This document shows, one piece after another, positions 56,623 through 64,000 of a stretch of DNA of 64,000 nt. The notes under the pieces were generated by a model that was not told the origin of the DNA, did not search any database, and saw nothing but the letters and a program-made list of their open reading frames with translations. The stretch is from Candidatus Falkowbacteria bacterium CG10_big_fil_rev_8_21_14_0_10_37_14 (GTDB taxonomy: Bacteria; Patescibacteriota; Patescibacteriia; Patescibacteriales; Patescibacteriaceae). The stretch covers positions 33,188 through 97,187 of the forward strand of contig PFAM01000023.1 in NCBI GenBank assembly GCA_002778705.1, read 5' to 3'. Made by a program: the position numbers and the translations under genes. How positions within the stretch are numbered: position 1 is the first letter of the stretch; each line of letters begins with the position of its first letter.

Positions 56623-57782
56623 TTTAAAGTTTCCTGATATTTTTCTAAATACAATTCATACGCTTGATGTACCACTGAGTCTGTCGCCTTTAATAATTCA
56701 TTAATTGGCACCCATTTATAGGCCTTATTTTCTGCTGACAAATAAATATCCTGTCGCTTGCCGGTATATTCTAAAATAAACAAACTCTGTCTTTGACCTT
56801 TGTAGCCCTCTAATGAATAACCTTTCGGCCACAAGTATTTATAGATTTTAGGATACACTCTTATGATATTAAAATCAGTTGTACCTAATTCTTCTAGCAT
56901 TTCTCTCTTTAAAGCTTGCTCATCTGATTCTCCGTAATTTCTACCACCTTGTGGTAACTTCCAAAAATCACGCCCTGGCTCTTTATTGGAATTAACAATT
57001 AAAACTTCTCTGTGACTATTATAGATAAAGCCTACCACACTAGGACGATAAAAAAATCTATTTATAATATCATGACGAACAAAAATCAATGGAAATTTAA
57101 TCACTGCATTAAAAATTCTTTTACTTCTTACTGACGGATTAATTATTAATCGCCACAACCACTCCAAACCGATTGCTCGCATTAATTTTGGTGCTCGTCT
57201 TACTTGGCCAGTTAAAAAATCTAAAGAACCGCCAACACCTATCGCCAATTTTAAACCATTACCATTAGCTTTTAATTTAGCCGCTAAAATGTCTTGCCAA
57301 GGTGCACCTAAAGCAACTAAAACCACTTCAGCTTGCCAATCATAAAAACTAGATTTTAAGTCATCACCACGATCAATAGACCAAATTTTAAAATTTAATT
57401 TTGGATATTTTTTATTAAAAACTTTTGTAATAACTTTTTCATCAGACAGGCTATCACTCCAATTTATAATAGCCACTTTTAAATTATTTTTTTCCGAAGC
57501 TGTTAAAATTATCGGCACTAAGTCCGCTCCGCTTAATCTTTCTAACTTCTTCGCCTTGCAAGCAGCAGTAATTACTAAACCAAAACCGTCTGGCACCGCC
57601 AAATCAGCTTGATTCAACACTACAGCAAATTCTTCATCTCGCAAAGCTTCTAATAAAAATTCTGGGTTTGGCGTCACTATTTGTCTAGCTTCAGACCCCC
57701 TTAGGTATGCTAAAACATTATCAACTATTTGTTCTTTAGTTAAAATCGAGATTTTTGTACCCAATATTTTAATTGTATCCAT
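56619..57782 (-). CDS. WecG/TagA/CpsF glycosyltransferase fused to an RppH-like Nudix hydrolase
   Basis: VTPNPEFLLEALRDEEF..PDGFGLV..LVALGAPWQD..GVGGSLDFLTGQVRRAP; Nudix box GGRNYGESDEQALKREMLEELGT; start at MDTIKIL preferred over 57821. Confidence 0.92.
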   Translation of the reverse strand: MDTIKILGTKISILTKEQIVDNVLAYLRGSEARQIVTPNPEFLLEALRDEEFAVVLNQADLAVPDGFGLVITAACKAKKLERLSGADLVPIILTASEKNNLKVAIINWSDSLSDEKVITKVFNKKYPKLNFKIWSIDRGDDLKSSFYDWQAEVVLVALGAPWQDILAAKLKANGNGLKLAIGVGGSLDFLTGQVRRAPKLMRAIGLEWLWRLIINPSVRSKRIFNAVIKFPLIFVRHDIINRFFYRPSVVGFIYNSHREVLIVNSNKEPGRDFWKLPQGGRNYGESDEQALKREMLEELGTTDFNIIRVYPKIYKYLWPKGYSLEGYKGQRQSLFILEYTGKRQDIYLSAENKAYKWVPINELLKATDSVVHQAYELYLEKYQETLK

Positions 57783-57788
57783 AAAGCC

Positions 57789-57817
57789 ATTATAATTTAA
57801 GGTCCTAAAAAAAACAA
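57789..57817 (-). promoter_or_regulatory. promoter of the WecG-Nudix gene
   Basis: Minus strand TTGTTT-N17-TATAAT, -10 ends 6 nt before the ATG at 57782. Confidence 0.65.
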
Positions 57818-57818
57818 G

Positions 57819-57846
57819 CAAAAAAGGACTTGAAAAAACAAGTCCC
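57819..57846 (-). terminator. rho-independent terminator
   Basis: Minus strand GGACTTG-TTTTTT-CAAGTCC-TTTTTT. Confidence 0.85.
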
Positions 57847-57851
57847 TATAT

Positions 57852-58241
57852 TTAAAATCCGCCTGCTATATTTTGACTCCAAAGCAATTTGTCCTGAACT
57901 TCATTATGAGGTATTTTTTCTAACTGCCTCAATCTTTTCTCTGCTTGCTGTTTTATACGTTCAGTTTGCCACCAGACACTAGCATAAACCAGTAATTCAG
58001 ACCAATAATTCGCCGCTTTATCACGTTTTACAAAAATATAATCCGTACTTAATAACTCTCGTAATTCTCCATATTGCTCTATCATAATCGTTAGAGCATA
58101 ACCACCGATCATATCATTGTCAGTAACTCCAACTTTAGAGTACGGCGGCAAAGGGCCTGATATATCTATCCTAAAAGCACTAAGCGGCGTCTCAGCAATT
58201 ATTTTAGCTGTGTTTTTGCTTAACATTAGCCTACTCTCCAT
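57852..58241 (-). CDS. hypothetical protein
   Basis: 129 aa ORF followed by a terminator. Confidence 0.65.
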   Translation of the reverse strand: MESRLMLSKNTAKIIAETPLSAFRIDISGPLPPYSKVGVTDNDMIGGYALTIMIEQYGELRELLSTDYIFVKRDKAANYWSELLVYASVWWQTERIKQQAEKRLRQLEKIPHNEVQDKLLWSQNIAGGF

Positions 58242-58329
58242 TTATTAAGAACTATTATCAATCTATATTTATTATACATATTTGTCAACCTCTTAACTTG
58301 ACTTTATAACCTCAAATTATTATAATTAT

Positions 58330-58356
58330 TTAGCAGTCCTTGACTAAGACTGCTAA
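58330..58356 (+). promoter_or_regulatory. CIRCE-like operator
   Basis: TTAGCAGTC-N9-GACTGCTAA; same 9-9-9 layout as CIRCE TTAGCACTC-N9-GAGTGCTAA with one symmetric substitution. Confidence 0.8.
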
Positions 58357-58368
58357 CAGTTTTATACT
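58340..58368 (+). promoter_or_regulatory. clpB promoter
   Basis: TTGACT-N17-TATACT; -35 lies in the spacer of the CIRCE-like repeat. Confidence 0.75.
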
Positions 58369-58391
58369 GTTTACTTACAGTTATTGTTCCC

Positions 58392-58427
58392 AACTTTATA
58401 AACTTTAGGAACTTTATAAACTTATAC
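58392..58427 (+). repeat. 9-nt repeat array, 4 units
   Basis: AACTTTATA AACTTTAGG AACTTTATA AACTTATAC immediately before the clpB ATG. Confidence 0.75.
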
Positions 58428-58430
58428 TCT

Positions 58431-61085
58431 ATGTTTGATAAATTTACTAACAAAGCCCAGGAAGCTATCATTAATGCCCAAATTGTTGCTCAAGAATTTG
58501 GTCAACAACATATTGGATCCCTTCACATGCTCATTTCTTTAATCGAGCAATCTGACAGTTTAGTTCGATCTGTTTTAGAAAAATTCAAAGTCAGCCCAGA
58601 AGCTGTCTTAGAAAGAGCTGAAATTGAAATTGAAAAAATGCCTAAAATGCAGGTAGAGTCCAGTGTGGGAATGGTTCAAGGCACCGCCGAAATGGCCGCC
58701 GTTTTAGACGGAGCCAGTGCTCATGCTGAAAAAATGGGCGACGATTTTATTTCTACCGAGCACATCTTACTTGGCATCTTAACTGCTAAAAACAAAGGTA
58801 AGCAAATTCTAACAAATTTTGGTTTAGATTTTGAAAAAACTTTGGTCGTTTTAAAAGATTTACGGGGTAATTTAAAAGTAGATTCTCATAACCCAGAAAA
58901 TAAATATCGTGTTTTAGAAAAATACACCGTGAACTTAACTGACATGGCCGCCGCCGGTAAACTAGATCCCGTTATTGGTCGTGATGAAGAAATTCGTCGC
59001 ATTATGCAGGTTTTATCTCGTCGTATTAAAAACAATCCAGTTTTAATTGGCGAAGCTGGCACTGGTAAAACTGCTATTGTCGAAGGTCTAGCTCAACGCA
59101 TTATCGCTGGAGACATACCAGAAACTTTAAAAAACAAAGTTTTAATTGCTTTAGACTTGGGAGCTTTGATTGCTGGTACCAAATTTCGCGGAGAATTTGA
59201 AGAACGCTTAAAAGCTGTCTTGAAAGAAATTAAAGCTGCTGATGGTAAGTTTATTCTGTTCATTGATGAATTACACACCATTGTTGGTGCTGGTGCCTCC
59301 GAAGGTTCTATGGATGCCTCCAACATGCTTAAACCTGCTTTAGCCCGTGGTGATATTATCACTATTGGAGCTACTACTACTAAAGAATACCAAAAATACA
59401 TTGAAAAAGACTCTGCGTTAGAACGTCGTTTTCAGCCGGTTGTCGTTAACGAACCTTCACTAGAAGACGCTATTGATATTTTGCGTGGCATCAAAGAAAA
59501 ATATGAAGTTCACCATGGCGTAAAAATTACCGACTCCGCTGTTATTGCTGCCGTCAACTTATCTAGTCGTTATATTACTGAACGCTTTTTGCCAGACAAA
59601 GCTGTTGACTTAATGGACGAAGCTTGTTCTGCTTTGCGTATGGAAATTGATTCCTGCCCAGAAGAACTAGACCAGCTTAAGCGTGAAACTAAAAGATTAG
59701 AGATTAGTAAAGCTGGCACTGAACAGGAAATCAAAACAGCCGAAAGTAAAGAAAAAAAGAAATTGCAATCTAAACTTCGCCTTATTAGCACTAAGCTAGC
59801 AAAATTACAAGAACAAACCCACCAGTTAGACTTACATTGGCAAAATGAAAAAACTATTATTTCTAAAATTCGTTTAGCTAAACAGGAAATTGATAAACAA
59901 AAAGCTCAGGCTGATATTTATCAAAGAAGCGGTGAAGACTTAGCTAAGGTAGCTGAAATTCGCTATGGTCGTATTCCAGACTTAGAAAAACAAATTAAAC
60001 AAGCCGAAACCGAATTAGTTCAAATCCAATCTGCTGGTCAAAAGATTTTAACCGAAGAGATTGACGCCGAAGGTATTGCAAAAGTGGTCGCCAAATGGAC
60101 TGGCGTACCAGTTTCTAAAATGCTAGAGTCTGAAATTAAAAAACTAGCTCGCTTAGAAGATGAACTGGCTAAAAATGTTGTCGATCAAGACAGTGCTATT
60201 AAAGCCGTATCTAATGCTATTCGTCGCAGTCGTGCTGGGATTAACGAAGAAAAGCGCCCGATTGGTTCTTTCTTATTTGTCGGCCCCACCGGTGTCGGTA
60301 AAACCGAATTAGCTAAAGTGTTAGCTCATTTCTTATTTAATGATCCATCAGCCATGATTCGTTTTGATATGAGTGAGTTTATGGAAAAACACAGCGTTGC
60401 TAAATTAATAGGCTCGCCACCTGGTTATGTCGGACATGACGAAGGTGGACAACTAACCGACAAAATTCGTCGCAAACCATACAGCGTTATCTTATTTGAT
60501 GAAATTGAAAAAGCTCACCCCGAAGTCTTTAATATATTATTGCAAATTTTAGACGACGGTCAGTTAACTGATTCTAACGGTCGTTTAGCTAATTTCAAAA
60601 ACAGTATTATTATTATGACTTCCAATCTTGGCAATGAAGTAATTTCTGAATTCTCTATCGGCTTTTCAGACGCCACAAATAAGCAAGAGGCTGACACCCA
60701 ACGCCGTGGCGAAATGAAAGAAAGAATTGATAAAGTTTTACGTGGTCATTTCAAATTAGAATTCTTAAATCGTATTGATGAAATTGTCATCTTCCGTCAT
60801 TTATCCAAAGAAGGCTTAGCTAAAATAGTTGACTTAGAATTAGCTAAAGTAGAACATCGTTTAGGTCGCAAAGATATAACTTTGCGCATCAACAAAAAAG
60901 TTAAAACCATGTTAGCTGATAAAGGCTTTGATCAAACCTTTGGGGCTAGACCTTTAAAACGTAAAATTCAAGAGTTAATCTTAGATGAGTTAGCCATGGA
61001 GATTATTGAAGGCAAAATTAAAGCCGGCGACAATGTTGCTATTACCATCGGCTTTAAAAACAAAGTAGAGTTTGCTGTGCGTTAA
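58431..61085 (+). CDS. clpB: ClpB-type AAA+ disaggregase
   Basis: Clp N repeats, [18 protein letters not shown], long coiled-coil M region, [56 protein letters not shown]. Confidence 0.95.
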   Translation: MFDKFTNKAQEAIINAQIVAQEFGQQHIGSLHMLISLIEQSDSLVRSVLEKFKVSPEAVLERAEIEIEKMPKMQVESSVGMVQGTAEMAAVLDGASAHAEKMGDDFISTEHILLGILTAKNKGKQILTNFGLDFEKTLVVLKDLRGNLKVDSHNPENKYRVLEKYTVNLTDMAAAGKLDPVIGRDEEIRRIMQVLSRRIKNNPVLIGEAGTGKTAIVEGLAQRIIAGDIPETLKNKVLIALDLGALIAGTKFRGEFEERLKAVLKEIKAADGKFILFIDELHTIVGAGASEGSMDASNMLKPALARGDIITIGATTTKEYQKYIEKDSALERRFQPVVVNEPSLEDAIDILRGIKEKYEVHHGVKITDSAVIAAVNLSSRYITERFLPDKAVDLMDEACSALRMEIDSCPEELDQLKRETKRLEISKAGTEQEIKTAESKEKKKLQSKLRLISTKLAKLQEQTHQLDLHWQNEKTIISKIRLAKQEIDKQKAQADIYQRSGEDLAKVAEIRYGRIPDLEKQIKQAETELVQIQSAGQKILTEEIDAEGIAKVVAKWTGVPVSKMLESEIKKLARLEDELAKNVVDQDSAIKAVSNAIRRSRAGINEEKRPIGSFLFVGPTGVGKTELAKVLAHFLFNDPSAMIRFDMSEFMEKHSVAKLIGSPPGYVGHDEGGQLTDKIRRKPYSVILFDEIEKAHPEVFNILLQILDDGQLTDSNGRLANFKNSIIIMTSNLGNEVISEFSIGFSDATNKQEADTQRRGEMKERIDKVLRGHFKLEFLNRIDEIVIFRHLSKEGLAKIVDLELAKVEHRLGRKDITLRINKKVKTMLADKGFDQTFGARPLKRKIQELILDELAMEIIEGKIKAGDNVAITIGFKNKVEFAVR

Positions 61086-61146
61086 AGAATATTGACATCC
61101 GGCATCCACCGAAGTCTATCCAAACAGCGAAAAGTATTCTATTAAA

Positions 61147-61184
61147 GAAAGACAGCTTTAAAATTTTAAGTCTGTCTTTCACTT
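61147..61184 (+). terminator. rho-independent terminator
   Basis: AAAGACAGCTTTAAAATTTTAAGTCTGTCTTT. Confidence 0.7.
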
Positions 61185-61193
61185 TTTCTCTGA

Positions 61194-61211
61194 AACTTTA
61201 TAAACTTATAA
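61194..61211 (+). repeat. 9-nt repeat, 2 units
   Basis: AACTTTATA AACTTATAA. Confidence 0.5.
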
Positions 61212-61260
61212 TTAGACATTCTTTAAAAAATGACCTATACTGAAACAATAACTTGAAACT

Positions 61261-62649
61261 ATGAAAATAAGCTACTATTTCTGGTTGTTGCTTTTCTTTT
61301 GCCTACCTCTTTCAGTAGTTGCACAAAGCCTACCAGACCCTAATTTTAACCCTAATTACATCATTTCCGATTATGATATCTTAAGTTACGGGACAATGAC
61401 AGCCGAACAAATTCAATCATTCTTGGTTAGTAAAAATTCTTACTTAAGTAATTACATCGTTACCGATCCAAATAATCGACAACTAATGGCTTCTCAGGCA
61501 ATTTATGAGATTTCTCAAACTAATCGAGTTAATGCCAGATTTATTTTAGTATTACTTCAAAAAGAACAAGGCTTGATAGAAGCTATTTCGGCTAAACAAA
61601 GCCAATTAGATTGGGCTACTGGTTATGGTTGTCCTGATGGTGGAAGCTGTAACGATCGCTGGCGTGGATTATGGAAACAAATCAACTCAGCTTCTCTACA
61701 ATTTCGTGATTATTTAGAAAACCCAAATCTTTATACTTATAAAAAGGGTCAAACTTACGATTTTAGCAATCCTTATTCTACCACCATTAAAGGCACTGTT
61801 CAGGTAACCCCCACTAATGACGGAACCGCCGCTTTATATAACTACACTCCTCATGTTTATAACGGCAACTATAATTTTTGGAAATTATGGCATCGTTATT
61901 TTTTTTCTGTAGCCTATCCTAACGGTACCCTGCTCCAAACTGTAGATGAACCTGGCGTCTGGTTAATTCAAAACGGCCAACGTCGTGCCTTTTTAGCTAA
62001 AGGTGCTTTAGTTTCTCGTTTTGATATCAGTAAGGTTATCACTGTCGCTAAAGGCGAAATTAATCATTATCCAATTGGTGCACCAATTCGCTTTCCGCAA
62101 TATTCAATAGTTCGTTCCCCAGCTGACCAACTCTATCTTTTAGTAGACGACACCAAACGACCTTTTGCCGATAAAACTGTTTTCAAAAAACTTGGCTACA
62201 ATCCAGAAGAAGTGTTATTGGCTACCGACAACGATTTACTTTCTTATAGCTATGGCGAACCGATTACTGCAGAAGACGCTTATCCAACCGGAGCTCTCTT
62301 ACAAAACAACAAAACCGGCGGCGTTTATTTTGTACAAGCTGGAACCAAGGCCCCACTTCCTGACGCCGTTTTCTTAAAAACCCGTTTTAAGAACAAAAAA
62401 ATAATTTCCACCACACCAGCCAAATTAGAAAAATATCAAACAGTTCAACCCGTTAAATTTGTTGATGGCGATTTAGTTAAGATAGAAAACGGTTTTACTA
62501 TTTATGTAGCTGAAAACGGCTTACTTCGCCCTATCATTTCTCAAACAGCTTTTGAAAAATTAGGTTACAAAATTAACAATGTCATTATTATCAGTCCTAG
62601 ATTATTTATGACCTATCAAATAGGCAACAGCTTAGGCGGATCTCAATAA
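61261..62649 (+). CDS. secreted protein with lysozyme/glucosaminidase-like N-terminal domain and C-terminal repeats
   Basis: Signal peptide; ARFILVLLQKEQGLIEAI...DWATGYGCPDGGSCNDRWRGLWKQI; repeats of (Y/F)xxGxLxxxxxxxxxYxxxxGxxxP. Confidence 0.8.
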   Translation: MKISYYFWLLLFFCLPLSVVAQSLPDPNFNPNYIISDYDILSYGTMTAEQIQSFLVSKNSYLSNYIVTDPNNRQLMASQAIYEISQTNRVNARFILVLLQKEQGLIEAISAKQSQLDWATGYGCPDGGSCNDRWRGLWKQINSASLQFRDYLENPNLYTYKKGQTYDFSNPYSTTIKGTVQVTPTNDGTAALYNYTPHVYNGNYNFWKLWHRYFFSVAYPNGTLLQTVDEPGVWLIQNGQRRAFLAKGALVSRFDISKVITVAKGEINHYPIGAPIRFPQYSIVRSPADQLYLLVDDTKRPFADKTVFKKLGYNPEEVLLATDNDLLSYSYGEPITAEDAYPTGALLQNNKTGGVYFVQAGTKAPLPDAVFLKTRFKNKKIISTTPAKLEKYQTVQPVKFVDGDLVKIENGFTIYVAENGLLRPIISQTAFEKLGYKINNVIIISPRLFMTYQIGNSLGGSQ

Positions 62650-62650
62650 T

Positions 62651-63433
62651 ATGGCTTTAGTTTTTGCCGGCATTACCGGTCACTCATCAGCACTTTTACC
62701 TGGGCTAGCCACTAGTCATCTACCTATTTTACAACCAGCCCTTAATTATAAGACTCACATTCTTAAGGAATTAAATAATAGCCACCCGGAATCTGTTATT
62801 ATACTTTCTCCGCACGGACCACTTAGTTCTTTGGGGCCCACTTTAAATATTCAAAAAGAGTTTAAGGTGGATTTTAGCAATTTTGGAGATTTAGCCACCA
62901 AGTTTGAAGTTAAAGGCGACAGTCTTTTGGCTGACGACTTACTTAAAGCTTCTTTTCCTGAATTTAAACTTCAGGCTTGCAGTCAGACTTTGGATTACGC
63001 TTCTGCTATACCGCTAGTTACTTTAATTGGTCAGCTTAACTTTTCAGTTTTGCCAACCTATCCTTGTCTTACTGATAATTTAACTGAACATTATAATTTT
63101 GGATGTTGGCTTGGAAATTATATCCGCCAAAGTCACCAAGCTATTGCCGTTATTTCTTCTGTTGCCTTGTCACATCGTTTAACGCGTGGTTCACCAGGTG
63201 GCTTTAGTCACAGTGGTAAATGGTTTGACAAGCAAGTTATAAACGCTTTAAAGCAGAATGACTGGGAAATCTTAAACGCTATTAATCCAGAAGTAGTTGC
63301 TGATGTTCAAGAATGTGGTTTATATAACATCGTCATCATGATGGGCATAATGTCTAATTTTGAAGATAAGTTTAAATTACTGGGCTACGAACAACCGGTC
63401 GGCGTCGGTTGGCTCTACGGGATCTATCAATAA
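62651..63433 (+). CDS. class III extradiol dioxygenase/MEMO-like (LigB superfamily) protein
   Basis: ITGHSSALLPGL...PESVIILSPHGP...TLDYASAIPLVTL...AVISSVALSHRLT. Confidence 0.75.
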   Translation: MALVFAGITGHSSALLPGLATSHLPILQPALNYKTHILKELNNSHPESVIILSPHGPLSSLGPTLNIQKEFKVDFSNFGDLATKFEVKGDSLLADDLLKASFPEFKLQACSQTLDYASAIPLVTLIGQLNFSVLPTYPCLTDNLTEHYNFGCWLGNYIRQSHQAIAVISSVALSHRLTRGSPGGFSHSGKWFDKQVINALKQNDWEILNAINPEVVADVQECGLYNIVIMMGIMSNFEDKFKLLGYEQPVGVGWLYGIYQ

Positions 63434-63464
63434 AAAACAACTTTGATTAATCAAAGTTGTTTTT
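63433..63464. terminator. bidirectional terminator (32-nt perfect palindrome)
   Basis: AAAAACAACTTTGATTAATCAAAGTTGTTTTT; contains the stop codon of the minus-strand gene. Confidence 0.85.
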
Positions 63465-63800
63465 AGTTTTTGTTTTCTTTGGCCACGAATTTGGCGGATA
63501 TACTTTCGGTGCCGGAGCCGGCTTACCTAGATTAGTTAAAATTTTAAAAAAATATTTCCAAGCCTCTCCATCTTTACACAACTCTTTAGTATCCGTCACC
63601 GCCCTTTCAATCACCGCCTTAGAATGTTTTTTACAAGCCTGAAAGACACTAGCACGCTTAAAATTAGGGATATTTAGATCCCTAATGACGACTAAAGCAA
63701 AATCCTGCCATTCATGAGCCGGCGGTTTAACCTTAGGTTTAACTAGTTGTTTGGAAAACAACGACCCCATGGATTCCAATTCTGATTGACGTTTAATCAT
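63447..63800 (-). CDS. hypothetical protein
   Basis: 117 aa ORF, basic, helical; ends inside the shared terminator. Confidence 0.75.
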   Translation of the reverse strand: MIKRQSELESMGSLFSKQLVKPKVKPPAHEWQDFALVVIRDLNIPNFKRASVFQACKKHSKAVIERAVTDTKELCKDGEAWKYFFKILTNLGKPAPAPKVYPPNSWPKKTKTKNNFD

Positions 63801-63832
63801 AGAACCTTATTGTAGCAGTCAAGCGTCAACCG

Positions 63833-64000
63833 TCAAGGTTTTGTGGCATTATAAAGTAGTTTAACCTCTTCATCTGATAATTCTTTATTATAAACACGCA
63901 CATCAGCTATATAACCATCTATAAAAGCATAAGATTTTAATTTTTTAAACAAAACAACAGAGTGCAAAAATGCTTCTGTTTGGGAAATTAGATTTTTAGA
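63833..64000 (-). CDS. C-terminus of a LamG-domain protein (partial, continues beyond the window)
   Basis: Minus strand reads ...FIDGYIADVRVYNKELSDEEVKLLYNATKP*, matching the end of the LamG protein at 31137 (YNATKP*). Confidence 0.85.
   Translation of the reverse strand, partial: SKNLISQTEAFLHSVVLFKKLKSYAFIDGYIADVRVYNKELSDEEVKLLYNATKP

Noticed and set aside
1-64000. tRNA or rRNA genes
   Set aside because: No cloverleaf-like segments with GGTTCRANNCC arms or rRNA-like stretches were recognised by eye; a tRNA scan would be needed to confirm absence

Overview
This AT-rich window (roughly 35% GC by eye) is dense with genes on short spacers. It looks like a chromosomal segment from a Candidate Phyla Radiation (Patescibacteria)-type bacterium. 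The taxonomic call is inference from protein style, minimal ribosomal proteins and aminoacyl-tRNA synthetases, and pilin/glycosyltransferase content. Main blocks: (i) an arsenic/organoarsenical-like export operon with thioredoxin-like, ArsP-like, ArsF-like, ArsG-like and CDF proteins (62-3578); (ii) an M23 peptidase, glycosyltransferases, DUF389 and TspO; (iii) a Cdc48-like AAA ATPase, cold-shock protein, hydroxyacid dehydrogenase and HEAT-like protein; (iv) MscL, a PD-(D/E)XK nuclease and a Pif1-like helicase; (v) an ECF sigma factor coupled to a Cys-rich membrane protein; (vi) pilin-like proteins and polysaccharide genes; (vii) tgt, alaS, and infA-rpmJ-rpsM-rpsK-rpsD-rpoA-rplQ-rplM-rpsI; (viii) a UvrD-type helicase with an internal DnaQ-like exonuclease; (ix) a second polysaccharide cluster, greA, a LysRS-HD fusion, serS and an ftsQ-like gene; (x) on the minus strand GtrA, M23, gltX and a WecG-Nudix fusion; (xi) clpB behind a CIRCE-like operator. 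Most notable observations: a tRNA-guanine transglycosylase lacking all four canonical zinc ligands; a CIRCE-variant operator with the clpB -35 box in its spacer; a dispersed 9-nt tandem repeat family around core genes; the UvrD/DnaQ, LysRS-HD and WecG-Nudix fusions; RpoA without its CTD; a minimal AlaRS; and recurrent -10 boxes 6-9 nt before ATG, predicting leaderless mRNAs. No tRNA, rRNA, CRISPR array or transposase was recognised.
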